This document shows positions 8,116-17,181 of a DNA stretch of 64,000 bases, piece after piece. The position numbers and the translations under genes are program-made. The stretch is from Caldisericales bacterium (GTDB taxonomy: Bacteria > Caldisericota > Caldisericia > JAAYUI01), in the NCBI GenBank assembly GCA_012517765.1, contig JAAYUI010000019.1, forward strand, positions 92,256-156,255. The letters run 5' to 3'. Within the stretch, counting starts at the first letter, position 1; each line of letters starts with the position of its first letter. Below the pieces are notes generated by a model, which saw only the letters and a program-made list of their open reading frames with translations, did no database searches and was not told where the DNA came from.

Positions 8116-9428
8116 TTTCTGAATATCCCGAACAGGTCATTTGCAGTTACAAGCAATATCAATCCTATCAAGATGATAAAACCAACCGCATGGATGACAT
8201 TTTCAACGGCCCTTGGCAACTTCTTGCCGGTAACGCCCTCGACAACAGAGAACAGGAACCTGGCACCATCAAGCCCGGGGAACGGAATAAGGTTCAGGAA
8301 CCCAAGGTTCATGGACAGCATGGCAGCAAAGCCAAGTATGACAGCCCAGCCCATGCTGGCCATCTGGCCCGTTATCTTTATGATGCCAACGGGGCCGGCA
8401 ACATCGCCGACACCCTTGCCTGAGAACAACCCAACAAAAAAGTTGAAGAACGCAACAAGGAAAAGCCAGAATTTTTCCAGCGAAATCCATATCGCCTCGA
8501 CAATGTTGTATCTTTTGTATTTGACTCCCTGGGATGGTGTTATTCCAAGCTTTCCAACTTTGACCAGTCCATCCCCCTGTTCTTCTTCAACACCTGCGAT
8601 GGTCACTTTGACAGTCTGGGTTTCAAGCGATGATCCAAACGTGATTTTGCTTGTTGAAGTAATTGCTTTCAGGAGTTCTTTTGTCTTGTTCCAGTTTCCT
8701 GTCTCCTCATTCCCAACCGATTCGATAGAGTTGAGCCTGAAATATTTGCCCTCTATTCCAATAAAAATATCATCACTTGGATATTCTTCCGGGAACTTGA
8801 ACTCTGAAAGTTTGGTTTCCTGGCTGCCTGTTACCCATATTGATGTGTCCGGAGAAACTTCCGCCTCGACTTTGCCAGATTCTCTTCCAACAAGAATTGG
8901 TACTTCCTTGTCTGGCCTTGTCCTTATTTCGGCCACGACAGCATCCCACGTCGGGGTTTGTGCGCCATCTATTTCAAGGATCCAGTCGCCAGACTGAATG
9001 CCTGCCTTTGCGGCCGGCATGTTTGGATCTACTGTGCCTATTCTGTTGAAAAGGTAGACCGGATCACCAAAAGCCAGCGCCACAACCACAAAGACAATGA
9101 AGGCAAAAACAAAATTTGTCAGGGCGCCTGATACAGCAAACCAGGCCCTCTGCCAGGGGCTTTTTCTATAGAGGCTGTTTGGATCATCCGATTCTTCAGC
9201 TTCGCCAGAAACCATTACATAGCCACCAACAGGAAAAAGCGATATTCTAAACTCTGTATCACCAAAGTATTTGAATTTTTTTCTTGCAATGACCGGGCCC
9301 ATGCCGATTGAAAAACTCAGTGCCGGCACACCAATTGACCTGGCGGCAAAAAGGTGGCCGAATTCATGGGCGATCACAAGAACATCAAGGATCAAAAGTG
9401 CATATATTATGTTCAGTATTGTTGACAT
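8112..9428 (-). CDS. rseP: Site-2 zinc metalloprotease RseP/RasP
   Basis: An intramembrane protease of the S2P family that cleaves transmembrane signal proteins such as anti-sigma factors. The 438-aa protein has the HEFGH zinc site in the first TM segment, a PDZ domain in the middle (IGTVDPNMPAAKAGIQSGDWIL), a longer-than-usual periplasmic stretch, and the C-terminal NLIPFPGLDGARF motif that provides the third zinc ligand. The start is placed at 9428 (MSTILN), with AGGA upstream and the first TM helix immediately after; the ORF extends 12 codons further, but that part lacks support. It overlaps the end of dxr by 16 nt. Confidence 0.95.
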   Translation of the reverse strand: MSTILNIIYALLILDVLVIAHEFGHLFAARSIGVPALSFSIGMGPVIARKKFKYFGDTEFRISLFPVGGYVMVSGEAEESDDPNSLYRKSPWQRAWFAVSGALTNFVFAFIVFVVVALAFGDPVYLFNRIGTVDPNMPAAKAGIQSGDWILEIDGAQTPTWDAVVAEIRTRPDKEVPILVGRESGKVEAEVSPDTSIWVTGSQETKLSEFKFPEEYPSDDIFIGIEGKYFRLNSIESVGNEETGNWNKTKELLKAITSTSKITFGSSLETQTVKVTIAGVEEEQGDGLVKVGKLGITPSQGVKYKRYNIVEAIWISLEKFWLFLVAFFNFFVGLFSGKGVGDVAGPVGIIKITGQMASMGWAVILGFAAMLSMNLGFLNLIPFPGLDGARFLFSVVEGVTGKKLPRAVENVIHAVGFIILIGLILLVTANDLFGIFRK

Positions 9429-10564
9429 AGCTTTTTTCCTATCTCCAATGCAATCTGCCTGCAATTGGCGTAGTGGGAGGTGATTTTTTGGGGGCTGGAA
9501 AGGTCGATATTTTCAATCCGACTCATGGTCTTGGAAATGACTTCCGGGATCAAACCAAAAGACAAGGACCTTGAAAGGAAGAGTTCAATCGCCGCTTCAT
9601 CGGCCGCAGTGTAAGCAACCAGCCACGATGGCCCCTTTGAAAAAGCCGATTTTGCAAGGGCAACCGACTTTGAGGCGTCGCCGGTCAGCTCACCAAATGA
9701 CCAATTTGCCGGAAATTTGAGCCCGTCAAGATCAGACACTGTCCTGCCCGGAAAATGGAGGGCATAGGATATCGGGTATCTCATGTCTGGCGGAGAAGCC
9801 TGCAGTTTCGCGGAACCATCGACCATTATGACCCCTGAATGCACCTCTGCTTGCGGATGGACCAGCACCCTGACCTTTTCTGGAGGAACATCAAACATCC
9901 TGCAAACTTCAATGAGCTCAAGCCCCTTGTTTACAAGTGTTGCTGAATCTATGGTAATTCTCTTGCCCATCTTCCACTTTGGATGGTTCAGGGCATCCTC
10001 TGGCCTTATATGCGAAAGCTGGTTCCAGGTCATCCCCTTGCTAAAAAACGGGCCACCGGAGGCTGTGAGCAATATTTCCTTTATCCTGCACCTGTCTTCG
10101 CCAATCAGGCTCTGGAAAATCGCTGAAGGCTCAGAATCGACAGGAATGATTTTTTCTTCGTAACTTGATGGCTCAATGAGGTGACCGGCACAAACAACAA
10201 CTTCTTTTGTTGCAAGCGCGACCCTCGTCCCATTTCTCAGGGCTTCAAAGGTTGGCTCTATCATTGATGGGCCATTGCCTGCCACAAGCAGAAGATCTAT
10301 GTCAAGATTTGCAATCTCAATCAACCCCTGGTCGCCGGAAAGCACCGTAATCCCTCTTTCTCTGGCCTTCAGCCTCGATGAGGCCTCCCTGTCATACAAA
10401 CAGGCCATCTTGGCGCCAAACACGGACAACTGCTCCGAGAGCAGGGCATCATTCTTGTGCGAGGCAAGGGCAACGACCCTGAAATTGGCATAATTGGATT
10501 TGATTACATCAAGTGCCTGGGTACCTATGGAGCCAGTGGAACCAATTATGGCAATTCTCTTCAC
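9413..10564 (-). CDS. dxr: 1-deoxy-D-xylulose-5-phosphate reductoisomerase
   Basis: Converts DXP to 2-C-methyl-D-erythritol 4-phosphate using NADPH, the committed MEP-pathway step. The 383-aa protein begins with the NADPH site GSTGSIGTQALDVI; the metal-binding acidic residues lie in VDSEPSAIFQ, and the substrate loops LTASGGPF and HPKWKMGKRITIDSATLVNKGLE are intact. It overlaps cdsA by 4 nt and rseP by 16 nt. This is a standard neighbourhood in Clostridia and Thermotogae. Confidence 0.96.
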   Translation of the reverse strand: MKRIAIIGSTGSIGTQALDVIKSNYANFRVVALASHKNDALLSEQLSVFGAKMACLYDREASSRLKARERGITVLSGDQGLIEIANLDIDLLLVAGNGPSMIEPTFEALRNGTRVALATKEVVVCAGHLIEPSSYEEKIIPVDSEPSAIFQSLIGEDRCRIKEILLTASGGPFFSKGMTWNQLSHIRPEDALNHPKWKMGKRITIDSATLVNKGLELIEVCRMFDVPPEKVRVLVHPQAEVHSGVIMVDGSAKLQASPPDMRYPISYALHFPGRTVSDLDGLKFPANWSFGELTGDASKSVALAKSAFSKGPSWLVAYTAADEAAIELFLSRSLSFGLIPEVISKTMSRIENIDLSSPQKITSHYANCRQIALEIGKKLCQQY

Positions 10565-11415
10565 AAAAACACCTTTCCGGAACTCAAAAAGAAATACGCC
10601 AGTATGAAAAAGAACCCTGGTGCGGCAACAAGAAGCGAATCCAGCCTGTCAAGCACACCACCATGGCCAGCAAGGATGTTGCCAGAATCTTTCATTCTGG
10701 AATCCCTCTTCAGGAGCGACTCTCCAAGGTCACCTATGGTACCTAGCAAAACAATGCAAATCCCGCTGGCAGTGAGTTTTATCCAGCCAAACCACGGATG
10801 TGCATTTCTGAGGAGTAACCACCCCACAATGACAAAAACGCCAACCCCAAAAACCAGCCCGGCTACAAAACCTTCCCATGTTTTTCCTGGAGAAATCTTT
10901 GGTGCCATCTTGTGCCTTCCAAAAAACGTTCCACCAAAGTATGAGAACGTATCAAAACTCCAGATGCCGGCCAGAAGGGTGGTCATAAATCTCCACCCAG
11001 AGGCCTTTGTTCCCATTGGATCAGGCGAGCAGGTTTCAATAAGCATGAAGAAAACAAAGAGCATGCCAATGCCAAGAATGTAGAGGTTGCCGCCAATTCT
11101 GGACATTGAACCATCAGGATTGCCCCTAAAAATCTCGACAAGGTACAAAATAACAAGGAACAGGAAGACTGTCCCCAAAACCAGATACCACGACCTGTAA
11201 TAAGCCATTGTCTGTATTGCCAGGTTTGCAACAAGGAGAGGAACCACCTGGGGTGATTTTGCAGTTTTTCTGGCCATTTTAGACATCTCGACAATTGCCA
11301 TGCTGGACAACAAGATGACCGTGCACAGGAAAAACCACCCCGAGAGGTAGGTTAGACCAATTGCCAGCGGAACAAGAACAACTGCCGTCACAACACGTTG
11401 GATTTTCTGGTTCAT
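10561..11415 (-). CDS. cdsA: Phosphatidate cytidylyltransferase
   Basis: Integral membrane enzyme making CDP-diacylglycerol from phosphatidate and CTP, the branch point of phospholipid synthesis. The 284-aa protein has several hydrophobic helices; the C-terminal signature is recognisable as KISPGKTWEGFVAGL and LGTIGDLGESLLKRDSRMKDSG, ending in the GGVLDRLDSLL motif. It lies between uppS and dxr with 4-nt overlaps on both sides. Confidence 0.95.
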   Translation of the reverse strand: MNQKIQRVVTAVVLVPLAIGLTYLSGWFFLCTVILLSSMAIVEMSKMARKTAKSPQVVPLLVANLAIQTMAYYRSWYLVLGTVFLFLVILYLVEIFRGNPDGSMSRIGGNLYILGIGMLFVFFMLIETCSPDPMGTKASGWRFMTTLLAGIWSFDTFSYFGGTFFGRHKMAPKISPGKTWEGFVAGLVFGVGVFVIVGWLLLRNAHPWFGWIKLTASGICIVLLGTIGDLGESLLKRDSRMKDSGNILAGHGGVLDRLDSLLVAAPGFFFILAYFFLSSGKVFL

Positions 11416-12116
11416 TTGCCTCCCAACCCGCCAAATCTTCTCTGTCTTCTGGAATAAATGGCAATAGCACTCATCAAGTCTCTCTCCCGAAAATCCGGCC
11501 AGAGTTTTTTCATAAAAAGCAGCTCAGAGTAAGCAGATTGCCATATCATGTAGTTTGAAAGCCTCATTTCACCTGAAGTCCTGATTATAAGGTCAGGGTC
11601 GGGCAATTCTACTGTGTAGAGCCTTTCTCTTAAAGTTTCTTCAGTAATTTTATCTGAGGGAATGCCATCAGAAGCAATCCCCTTGATCGCCCTCAAAAGT
11701 TCGCTCCTGCCACCATAATTTATGGCAAGAACAAGTTTCAGGCCAGCATTGCTTTTTGTCTCATTCTCGAGGTTTTCGGTAGTCTTTACCAGGTCAGGAG
11801 AAAGTGATGCCCTGTCGCCAATCATCATGAACCGGATTTTGTTTGCAATTATCCTGGGTCTCTCTTCATAGAGTGCCTCCAGAAATGTGTTCATGAGAAA
11901 CTGGACTTCTTCACCGGGCCTTGACCAGTTTTCAGTTGAAAAACAGTAGAGCGACAGAACTTCAATTCCAATTGAAGCTGCCTTTTCTATTGTTTTTCTG
12001 ACAGAAACAACACCCTGCTTATGGCCCGCAATCCTCGGGAGACCACGCATGATCGCCCACCGACCATTGCCATCCATTATGATGGCTATGTGCCTAGGGA
12101 TTTTGGTTTTTGTCAA
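11412..12116 (-). CDS. uppS: Undecaprenyl diphosphate synthase (cis-prenyltransferase)
   Basis: Elongates farnesyl diphosphate with IPP to the C55 carrier used for cell-wall polymers. The 234-aa protein has the IMDGNGRWA motif (catalytic Asp) at the N-terminus, GHKQG, the FSTENWSRP region, and the C-terminal PDLIIRTSGEMRLSNYMIWQSAYSEL signature. It overlaps frr and cdsA by 4 nt each. Its presence indicates a peptidoglycan-type wall. Confidence 0.96.
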   Translation of the reverse strand: MTKTKIPRHIAIIMDGNGRWAIMRGLPRIAGHKQGVVSVRKTIEKAASIGIEVLSLYCFSTENWSRPGEEVQFLMNTFLEALYEERPRIIANKIRFMMIGDRASLSPDLVKTTENLENETKSNAGLKLVLAINYGGRSELLRAIKGIASDGIPSDKITEETLRERLYTVELPDPDLIIRTSGEMRLSNYMIWQSAYSELLFMKKLWPDFRERDLMSAIAIYSRRQRRFGGLGGK

Positions 12117-12661
12117 CTTTCTAGGATTTCCTTTTCCTTCTGGACCACCAGTTCATCCACTTTTTTTGAGTACCTGTCGGTGGTTTTTTGTATTTCTTCT
12201 TCCCTCTTGAACCTCTCGTCTTCCGAGATTTCCTTGTTTTTTTCTGCCTTCTTGGCCTGCTCTATGGCGTCCCTTCTGATGTTGCGGATAGCCACCTTGG
12301 CGTCCTCGCCATACTTCTTCACCAGCTTGGCGAGTTCTTGTCTTCTTTCCTGCGAAAGCGGGGGGAAAGGCAACCTTATGATGTTTCCATCAGATGTCGG
12401 GTTTGCACCCAGATTTGCCTTCTGTAACGCAGTCACTATCTCTTTGATAAGGGACTTGTCCCACGGCTCGATAATCATGGTCCTTCCGTCAGGAACGCCA
12501 ACATTGGCGGCCTGCGGGAGCGGAAGTTCGGAACCATAGGCATTTACCATGACTTTGGCCACTATGGCAGGCGTTACCCTTCCAGCCCTCAGCCCGACAA
12601 AATTTTGCTGAAGCGAACCAATCGTTTTCTCCATGTGATCCTGCAATGTTTTGGTGTCCAT
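12113..12661 (-). CDS. frr: Ribosome recycling factor
   Basis: With EF-G it splits post-termination ribosomes. The 182-aa protein is normal length, with the LQQNFVGLRAGRVTPAIV N-terminal helix, GNIIRLPFPPLSQERRQEL, and the long helix ending in RYSKKVDELVVQKEKEILES. It begins 2 nt after pyrH and overlaps uppS by 4 nt. Confidence 0.96.
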   Translation of the reverse strand: MDTKTLQDHMEKTIGSLQQNFVGLRAGRVTPAIVAKVMVNAYGSELPLPQAANVGVPDGRTMIIEPWDKSLIKEIVTALQKANLGANPTSDGNIIRLPFPPLSQERRQELAKLVKKYGEDAKVAIRNIRRDAIEQAKKAEKNKEISEDERFKREEEIQKTTDRYSKKVDELVVQKEKEILES

Positions 12662-12663
12662 GT

Positions 12664-13407
12664 CTAGCCCCCTTCCACTATTGAACCTATTTCTTCACCC
12701 ATAACGACTTTGTAGATGTTTTCAGGTTCAGCTATAGAAAAAACAATTATTGGAATTTTATTGTCCCTGCAAATTGATACGGCCGCACCGTCCATGACTC
12801 TCAGGTTATCGGCCAGTATCCTGGTGTAAGATATGTTGGTGAGTTTCTTGATGTCGTCCCTCTTTTTGGCGGGATCATCGGTATATATCCCGTCCGTCTT
12901 CGTAGCCTTGAGCAAACAATCGGCTTTGATTTCTGCTGCCCTCAAAGCTGCTGCGGTGTCTGATGTGAAGAACGGATTTCCGGTCCCTGCCGCAAAGATT
13001 ACAATCCTGCCTTTTTCAAGGTGTCTGATCGCCCTCCTCTGTATGAAAGGCTCTGCAATCTCGTGCATGGCTATTGCAGTCTGCAATCTTGTGGGTACGC
13101 CAAGTTTTTCTATGACTGTCTGTAGTGCAAGGCCGTTCATTACAGTCGCAAGCATGCCCATGTAGTCGGCCTGCACCTGGTCCATCCCAAGCGCAACACC
13201 TGCTGAACCCCTCCAGATGTTTCCACCCCCAACCACGACAGCGACCTCCACATCATTGTTGTGGAGGTCGACAAGTATTTTTGATACATCGTTGATGTAT
13301 TTTATGTCAATACCATAAGGCTGTCCGCCTAAAAGCGCTTCGCCGGATAGCTTTAGCAGAATTCTTTTGTATTTCGGCTCAAGCTGACTGTGCGCTGGGT
13401 CTCCCAT
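12664..13407 (-). CDS. pyrH: UMP kinase
   Basis: Phosphorylates UMP to UDP; a hexameric amino-acid-kinase-fold enzyme. The 247-aa protein has [13 protein letters not shown] near the N-terminus, the [11 protein letters not shown] glycine loop, [20 protein letters not shown] and the [14 protein letters not shown] nucleotide segment. It lies between tsf and frr in the conserved translation cluster. Confidence 0.96.
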   Translation of the reverse strand: MGDPAHSQLEPKYKRILLKLSGEALLGGQPYGIDIKYINDVSKILVDLHNNDVEVAVVVGGGNIWRGSAGVALGMDQVQADYMGMLATVMNGLALQTVIEKLGVPTRLQTAIAMHEIAEPFIQRRAIRHLEKGRIVIFAAGTGNPFFTSDTAAALRAAEIKADCLLKATKTDGIYTDDPAKKRDDIKKLTNISYTRILADNLRVMDGAAVSICRDNKIPIIVFSIAEPENIYKVVMGEEIGSIVEGG

Positions 13408-13409
13408 GG

Positions 13410-14273
13410 CTATTTACCGATTGAGGCCCTCTTGAAGCAAATGACATCGACTTTTGCACCAAGTTTTTTTGAGGTCTCGGAAACAACGTCATTGATCTTC
13501 AGGTTACCGTCACGCATGTAGGGAAGTTCGAGCAGGCAGCATGTTCCAAAGAAGGCGCCAAGTTTTCCATCGACAATCTTGTCCTTGACTGCATCAGGTT
13601 TTGAAGCAAGTTCCGGACTTGCTTTTATGACTTCGCGTTCCCTGTCAACGATATCGGCCGGGACATCTTCCCTGCAAATATAGTCCGGATTGTCAATCGC
13701 AATCTGCATTGCAAGTTCGTGGGCAAGCTTTGTCAGCTCTTCAACATCCTGTTTATCAGAATGGATCTCAACCATTACGGCAAGTTTGTTTCCAAGATGT
13801 GTATAGACATCAATGATGCCTTTTTTGGCATCAATAATTGCCACTTCCTGTAGCTGCATGTTCTCGCCAATTTTGCCGATAAGTTCTTTTATCTGTTCAT
13901 CAATGCTGCCCTTGCCACCAGGATATGGAAGGGTAAGAATTTTGTTAATGTCGTCAGTATTTGCATCAAGAACTACTTTTGCAATATTGTTTACCAGGTC
14001 TGCAAAAAGCTCGTTTTTGGCAACAAAATCTGTTTCGCAGGATAGCTTTACGAATGAAACACGCTTCCTGTCAGAGGAAGTTGCTGTTCCGATCCTGCCC
14101 TCGGAAGTTTCCCTTTCGGCTTTCTTTGCGGCCTTTGCGATGCCCTTCTGCCTGAGAAGGTCAATTGCTTTTTCAAGGTCGCCGTTTGTTTCAGTGAGCG
14201 CCTTCCTGCATTCCAGGATTCCTGCACCAGTGCGTTCCCTGAGTGTTTTTATAAGTTCAGAAAGATTTTCCAT
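13410..14273 (-). CDS. tsf: Elongation factor Ts
   Basis: Guanine-nucleotide exchange factor for EF-Tu. The 287-aa protein has the N-terminal UBA-like [20 protein letters not shown] motif, the [11 protein letters not shown] dimerisation/core segment and a C-terminal subdomain. It lies 5 nt after rpsB, as in most bacteria. Confidence 0.96.
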   Translation of the reverse strand: MENLSELIKTLRERTGAGILECRKALTETNGDLEKAIDLLRQKGIAKAAKKAERETSEGRIGTATSSDRKRVSFVKLSCETDFVAKNELFADLVNNIAKVVLDANTDDINKILTLPYPGGKGSIDEQIKELIGKIGENMQLQEVAIIDAKKGIIDVYTHLGNKLAVMVEIHSDKQDVEELTKLAHELAMQIAIDNPDYICREDVPADIVDREREVIKASPELASKPDAVKDKIVDGKLGAFFGTCCLLELPYMRDGNLKINDVVSETSKKLGAKVDVICFKRASIGK

Positions 14274-14278
14274 CTGGA

Positions 14279-15133
14279 CTATTCCTCCTCGTCATATTGG
14301 GAATACTTGACTTCGACATCGGCCTTCTTGACTTCTTCAGAGCCATCAAAATTTTCGATATCGTCTATCAGGACTTCCTGTGCGGCAACTTCTTCCATCG
14401 AAACTGTTTCTGTTCCTTCTTCGTCTTCGTCTGCCGGCCTCATCACATCGACGCCCTCGCGTCCTTCAATCATGGCATTTGCAATCAGCTGGGTAAAGAA
14501 CTTGATCGAGCGGATGGCGTCATCATTGCCCGGAATCGGGATGTCTATTTCATCAGGATCGGAATTGGTGTCCACAATGGCTATAACGGTGATGTTCTGC
14601 TTGCGGGCTTCGATTATTGCGGCGCGGTCCTTGTGGGTATCAGTTACAAAAATGGCGTGCGGAAGGGCGTCCATGTTGCGAAGTCCGTCGAGGAACTTCT
14701 GGAGTTTCTCTCTCTCCTTCTTGAAACCCATGTATTCCTTGATCGGTAGACGTTTTAGTTCGCCAGTGACTTCTTTTTCTTCCAGCTCGCGAAGTTTCTC
14801 AATCCTGGTGTGTATGGTGACAAAGTTGGTGAGTGTTCCGCCAAACCAGCGCTGGTTCACATAATGGGCCCCGCACCTTTTTGCCTCGTCCTTGACTATG
14901 TCCTGGGCCTGTTTCTTTGTCCCAACAAAAACGATGTTTCCGCCTGACTGGGCAATCTGCCTCACTGTGGCATAGGCCTGTTCGCATTTCTCGGCAGTGA
15001 TCCTCAGGTCAATAATATGGATTCCATTGCGTGCCGTAAAAATAAATGGACGCATTTTGGGGTTCCACCTCTTGGTCTGGTGGCCGAAGTGCACTCCTGC
15101 TTCAAGCAGGTGTTTCATGTTTACTACGCTCAT
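14279..15133 (-). CDS. rpsB: 30S ribosomal protein S2 with acidic tail
   Basis: First gene of the nine-gene operon. The 284-aa product carries the S2 signatures AGVHFGHQTKRWNPKM and NPDEIDIPIPGNDDAIRSI-type segments (seen here as DPDEIDIPIPGNDDAIR). After the S2 core it has a ~50-residue, very acidic tail rich in Glu and Asp, longer than in typical S2. The start is taken at 15133 because AAAGGAGC lies 6 nt upstream; a further upstream in-frame ATG at 15160 lacks this site. Confidence 0.95.
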   Translation of the reverse strand: MSVVNMKHLLEAGVHFGHQTKRWNPKMRPFIFTARNGIHIIDLRITAEKCEQAYATVRQIAQSGGNIVFVGTKKQAQDIVKDEAKRCGAHYVNQRWFGGTLTNFVTIHTRIEKLRELEEKEVTGELKRLPIKEYMGFKKEREKLQKFLDGLRNMDALPHAIFVTDTHKDRAAIIEARKQNITVIAIVDTNSDPDEIDIPIPGNDDAIRSIKFFTQLIANAMIEGREGVDVMRPADEDEEGTETVSMEEVAAQEVLIDDIENFDGSEEVKKADVEVKYSQYDEEE

Positions 15134-15218
15134 TGATGCTCCTTTCGGTTTTGCCTCCATCGCGACTTGTTTTTACTTTCACCGAAAGTCTTCGCGATGT
15201 GCGTTTTGTAACTAGGCT

Positions 15219-15247
15219 AGTTTATAAATGCCTCTGTATTTTGTCAA
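15219..15247 (-). promoter_or_regulatory. Promoter of the rpsB-hflX operon
   Basis: On the minus strand TTGACA (15242-15247), a 17-nt spacer and TAAACT (15219-15224) precede a ~78-nt leader ending in the AAAGGAGC site of rpsB. The 15134-15406 region holds this promoter, the leader, and a hairpin at 15362-15396 belonging to the upstream sulfur operon; no gene was seen there. Confidence 0.55.
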
Positions 15248-15361
15248 ATAAAAAACAGGCAAAATATCTGGAACTGGTGCTGCCAAAACCCAATATCAAA
15301 TGAGGCAAATGAACTAATAGTTTATACTTGAAAAATGGTTCTTTCAAAAAATTGTACTGTA

Positions 15362-15396
15362 CAGGGCAAAGCTTTTATAAATAAGGCTTTGCCCTG
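15362..15396 (-). terminator. Hairpin after the sulfur-relay operon
   Basis: An 11-bp perfect stem CAGGGCAAAGC / GCTTTGCCCTG with a 13-nt AT-rich loop lies 11 nt past the DsrH-like stop. Only a weak T-run follows, so it may be a processing or stabilising hairpin rather than a strong terminator. Confidence 0.45.
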
Positions 15397-15406
15397 CTTA
15401 ATCCGC

Positions 15407-15709
15407 CTAATATGAGAGCTGGCACTCCATTATCAGATCAACCATCTCAGGATAATCAATTTGTTTTATGCCAAATTTCGGCTCGACACCCCTGGCCATG
15501 CAATCAGGCCCAGAGGCATAAAACTTTATTCCTTCTGACATTTTGGACTTGACCAATTCTGCAAGCTCGCCTGGTGGATTTGTTGCCGCATAGACCGAAT
15601 CCTGGGCAAAAACCACCACGTCTCCGGCAAGCGCATTTGAAATCCTTATTTTGCCTTCTTCACACCCGTATGGAGATTTTGTCAGCATTATAAACATTTT
15701 CTTTTCCAT
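15407..15709 (-). CDS. DsrH/TusB-like sulfur-relay protein
   Basis: A 100-aa protein resembling the TusB/DsrH subunit of DsrE-superfamily sulfurtransferase heterohexamers: MLTKSPYG near the N-terminus, then GDVVVFAQDSVYAATN. A Cys sits in GPDCMARGV. It is the last gene of a five-gene operon in which each gene follows the previous by at most a few nt. Its role as a relay subunit is inferred from the family and position; no DsrAB or DsrC is present in the window. Confidence 0.75.
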   Translation of the reverse strand: MEKKMFIMLTKSPYGCEEGKIRISNALAGDVVVFAQDSVYAATNPPGELAELVKSKMSEGIKFYASGPDCMARGVEPKFGIKQIDYPEMVDLIMECQLSY

Positions 15710-15710
15710 G

Positions 15711-16067
15711 TCAGAACCTCAATATTGCATCCATGTCACGGAGCATCTTCTTGAATTCGGCATCATCCAGCGTCTGGCAATGGGAAAGCTGTTCACAGGT
15801 CAGCCCTCTGGCTTCAACAGATGGCTTGTGAACATACAGGCTGAACCCATAATCCTCAAATTGCAGCCAGGCATCATGAAGACTTCCGAAATCAAGGGCC
15901 TCTTTTGGTTTCTGGTTTTTGAGCAATGCGAACACTGCATCTCCCTCAAGAACAACGTTGGTTTCCAGGCCAACTGAGGGAAGTCCCATCGCCGCCCTGA
16001 AAGCTTCACCCATTATTGCCGAACCGTAAGGAGCTTTTGAAACAACAATTGCAACTTTTTTTGCCAT
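15711..16067 (-). CDS. DsrF/TusC-like sulfur-relay protein
   Basis: A 118-aa DsrE-superfamily protein with VAIVVSKAPYGSAIMGEAFRA at the start of the Rossmann-like fold and GDAVFALLKNQ in the middle, as in TusC/DsrF. The start is placed at 16067 (MAKKVAI), two nt after the stop of the DsrE-like gene; the open frame runs 44 codons further upstream through that gene, which is only read-through. A TCEQL Cys near residue 90 is a candidate for persulfide chemistry. Confidence 0.75.
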   Translation of the reverse strand: MAKKVAIVVSKAPYGSAIMGEAFRAAMGLPSVGLETNVVLEGDAVFALLKNQKPKEALDFGSLHDAWLQFEDYGFSLYVHKPSVEARGLTCEQLSHCQTLDDAEFKKMLRDMDAILRF

Positions 16068-16069
16068 CT

Positions 16070-16420
16070 CTAGAACCCCAATGTCAAAACCCTGTCGCAC
16101 TCGTTTGCGAGTTGCCCGAGGGCCGCGATACCGGCATGCTTTATGCCTGGCTGGCTGTCCGCTTGGCGAACACCCCTGTAATTGCAGCAAACACCACAAG
16201 GCGTTATTTTGACACCCTTTTCAATAAGTGATTGCATCTTTATAGGGATGCTCCTGTCATTCCCAGGCTTGATCAGGTTTGATGCAGCTATGACGCCATC
16301 CATGTACAAAAAAATCATCGCCTGATGGCCTTTCTCAAGCGCGGCTTCGGAAAGGGAAATGGCCGTGTCCATGTTCTGGAATGTGTACGGCGTAGTAAGA
16401 ACAACGATCCCTAGTTTCAC
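16070..16420 (-). CDS. DsrE/TusD-like sulfur-relay protein
   Basis: A 116-aa protein starting LGIVVLTTPYTFQNMDTAISLSEAALEKGHQAMIFLYMDGV, the usual DsrE/TusD beginning. A cysteine-rich ITPCGVCCNYRGV occurs at about residues 72-84, where TusD carries its persulfide-bearing Cys. The 4-nt overlap with tusA indicates coupled translation and suggests TusA hands sulfur to this subunit. Confidence 0.8.
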   Translation of the reverse strand: MKLGIVVLTTPYTFQNMDTAISLSEAALEKGHQAMIFLYMDGVIAASNLIKPGNDRSIPIKMQSLIEKGVKITPCGVCCNYRGVRQADSQPGIKHAGIAALGQLANECDRVLTLGF

Positions 16421-16650
16421 CCTACCACCTTCCTGACATATACAGTGTACTGGCCCTCTGACTCCTCCAGGCCAAGGAATTCATTGCCGGTTGTCTTGCA
16501 CCATGCCGGCATGTCCTCTTTTATGCCTTCATCATCAGAGATCACTTTCAGGACTTGTCCAACTTGTAGTTCTTTCATCTTTTTTGCCGTCTTGACTATC
16601 GGCACCGGGCACTGCATTCCAAGCGTATTTAGTTCAACATCGAAGTTCAT
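16417..16650 (-). CDS. tusA: TusA/SirA-family sulfur carrier
   Basis: A 77-aa sulfur carrier with the hallmark LNTLGMQCPVPIVKTAKKM: the Cys of CPxP accepts a persulfide from a cysteine desulfurase (an IscS is encoded at 27.1 kb). The rest matches the two-layer TusA fold with DDEGIKEDMPAWCKTTGNEFL. It lies 14 nt after the DsrE2-like gene and overlaps the DsrE-like gene by 4 nt. A SelA is also present at 22.6 kb, so a role in selenium delivery as in YedF-type relatives is possible but not shown. Confidence 0.9.
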   Translation of the reverse strand: MNFDVELNTLGMQCPVPIVKTAKKMKELQVGQVLKVISDDEGIKEDMPAWCKTTGNEFLGLEESEGQYTVYVRKVVG

Positions 16651-16664
16651 TTATGGCTCCTTCC

Positions 16665-17144
16665 TCAGATGAAAAGATTGATTTTGGATTGTTGTGCTTC
16701 TGCTGCGTACGCGGCAACACCAACAATCTTGTCCACTTCTGGTATCAGGTCTTCTTTTGCCACACCCATGACATCCATGCTCATCTTGCACGCCCACATC
16801 TTTACGTCAAGGTCTCTTGCCATTGCAAGCATTTCACTAAGGGAGGCCACATTTGTTTTTTTCATTAATTTTTTCATCATTGATCTGCCCATCCCAACCA
16901 TGTTGAATTTTGACAGTGGCAATCTGCTTATGCCACCTCTGTTCATCATCCCCATCATTTTCTGCATCCAGTTTTTGGCACCCGCTATTGGGCCTTTGTC
17001 CTTTTTTACGGCATTAAGCCCCCAAAAGGTATAAAACATCGTTACTTCCATGCCTTGAGCGGCGCAACCCGTGGCTATGACAAAAGCGGCCAGCACTTTG
17101 TCAAGATCACCAGAAAACACTACGATGGTAGCTTTCTCGGCCAT
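16665..17144 (-). CDS. DsrE2-family (DsrE/F/H-like) protein, operon leader
   Basis: A 159-aa protein of the DsrE_2 type, starting KATIVVFSGDLDKVLAAFVIATGCAAQGMEVTMFYTFWGLNA. A Met-rich central segment follows (NWMQKMMGMMNRGG) and a conserved-type Cys in MWACKMSMDVMGV. Family members are peripheral sulfur-trafficking proteins often found with TusA and rhodanese. It is the first gene of the operon, with GGAGG 4 nt before the ATG. A CsoR/CstR-like palindrome lies 13 nt upstream of the start. Confidence 0.82.
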   Translation of the reverse strand: MAEKATIVVFSGDLDKVLAAFVIATGCAAQGMEVTMFYTFWGLNAVKKDKGPIAGAKNWMQKMMGMMNRGGISRLPLSKFNMVGMGRSMMKKLMKKTNVASLSEMLAMARDLDVKMWACKMSMDVMGVAKEDLIPEVDKIVGVAAYAAEAQQSKINLFI

Positions 17145-17156
17145 GCAACCTCCTTT

Positions 17157-17173
17157 ATACCCCTATGGGGTAT
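17157..17173 (-). promoter_or_regulatory. CsoR/CstR-type operator
   Basis: ATACCCCTATGGGGTAT: 7-bp perfect arms ATACCCC / GGGGTAT around a 3-nt centre. This is close to the published CsoR/CstR consensus (G/C-tract palindromes flanked by ATA/TAT). It sits between the promoter and the Shine-Dalgarno of the DsrE2-TusA-DsrEFH operon, so binding would block transcription. A matching regulator is encoded at 21.0-21.3 kb. Confidence 0.8.
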
Positions 17174-17181
17174 TTGTCACA

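Noticed and set aside
7837..8997. 386-codon ORF on the plus strand
   Set aside because: It lies antisense to ispG and rseP, both clear by motifs, and the translation has no recognisable domain or ribosome site.
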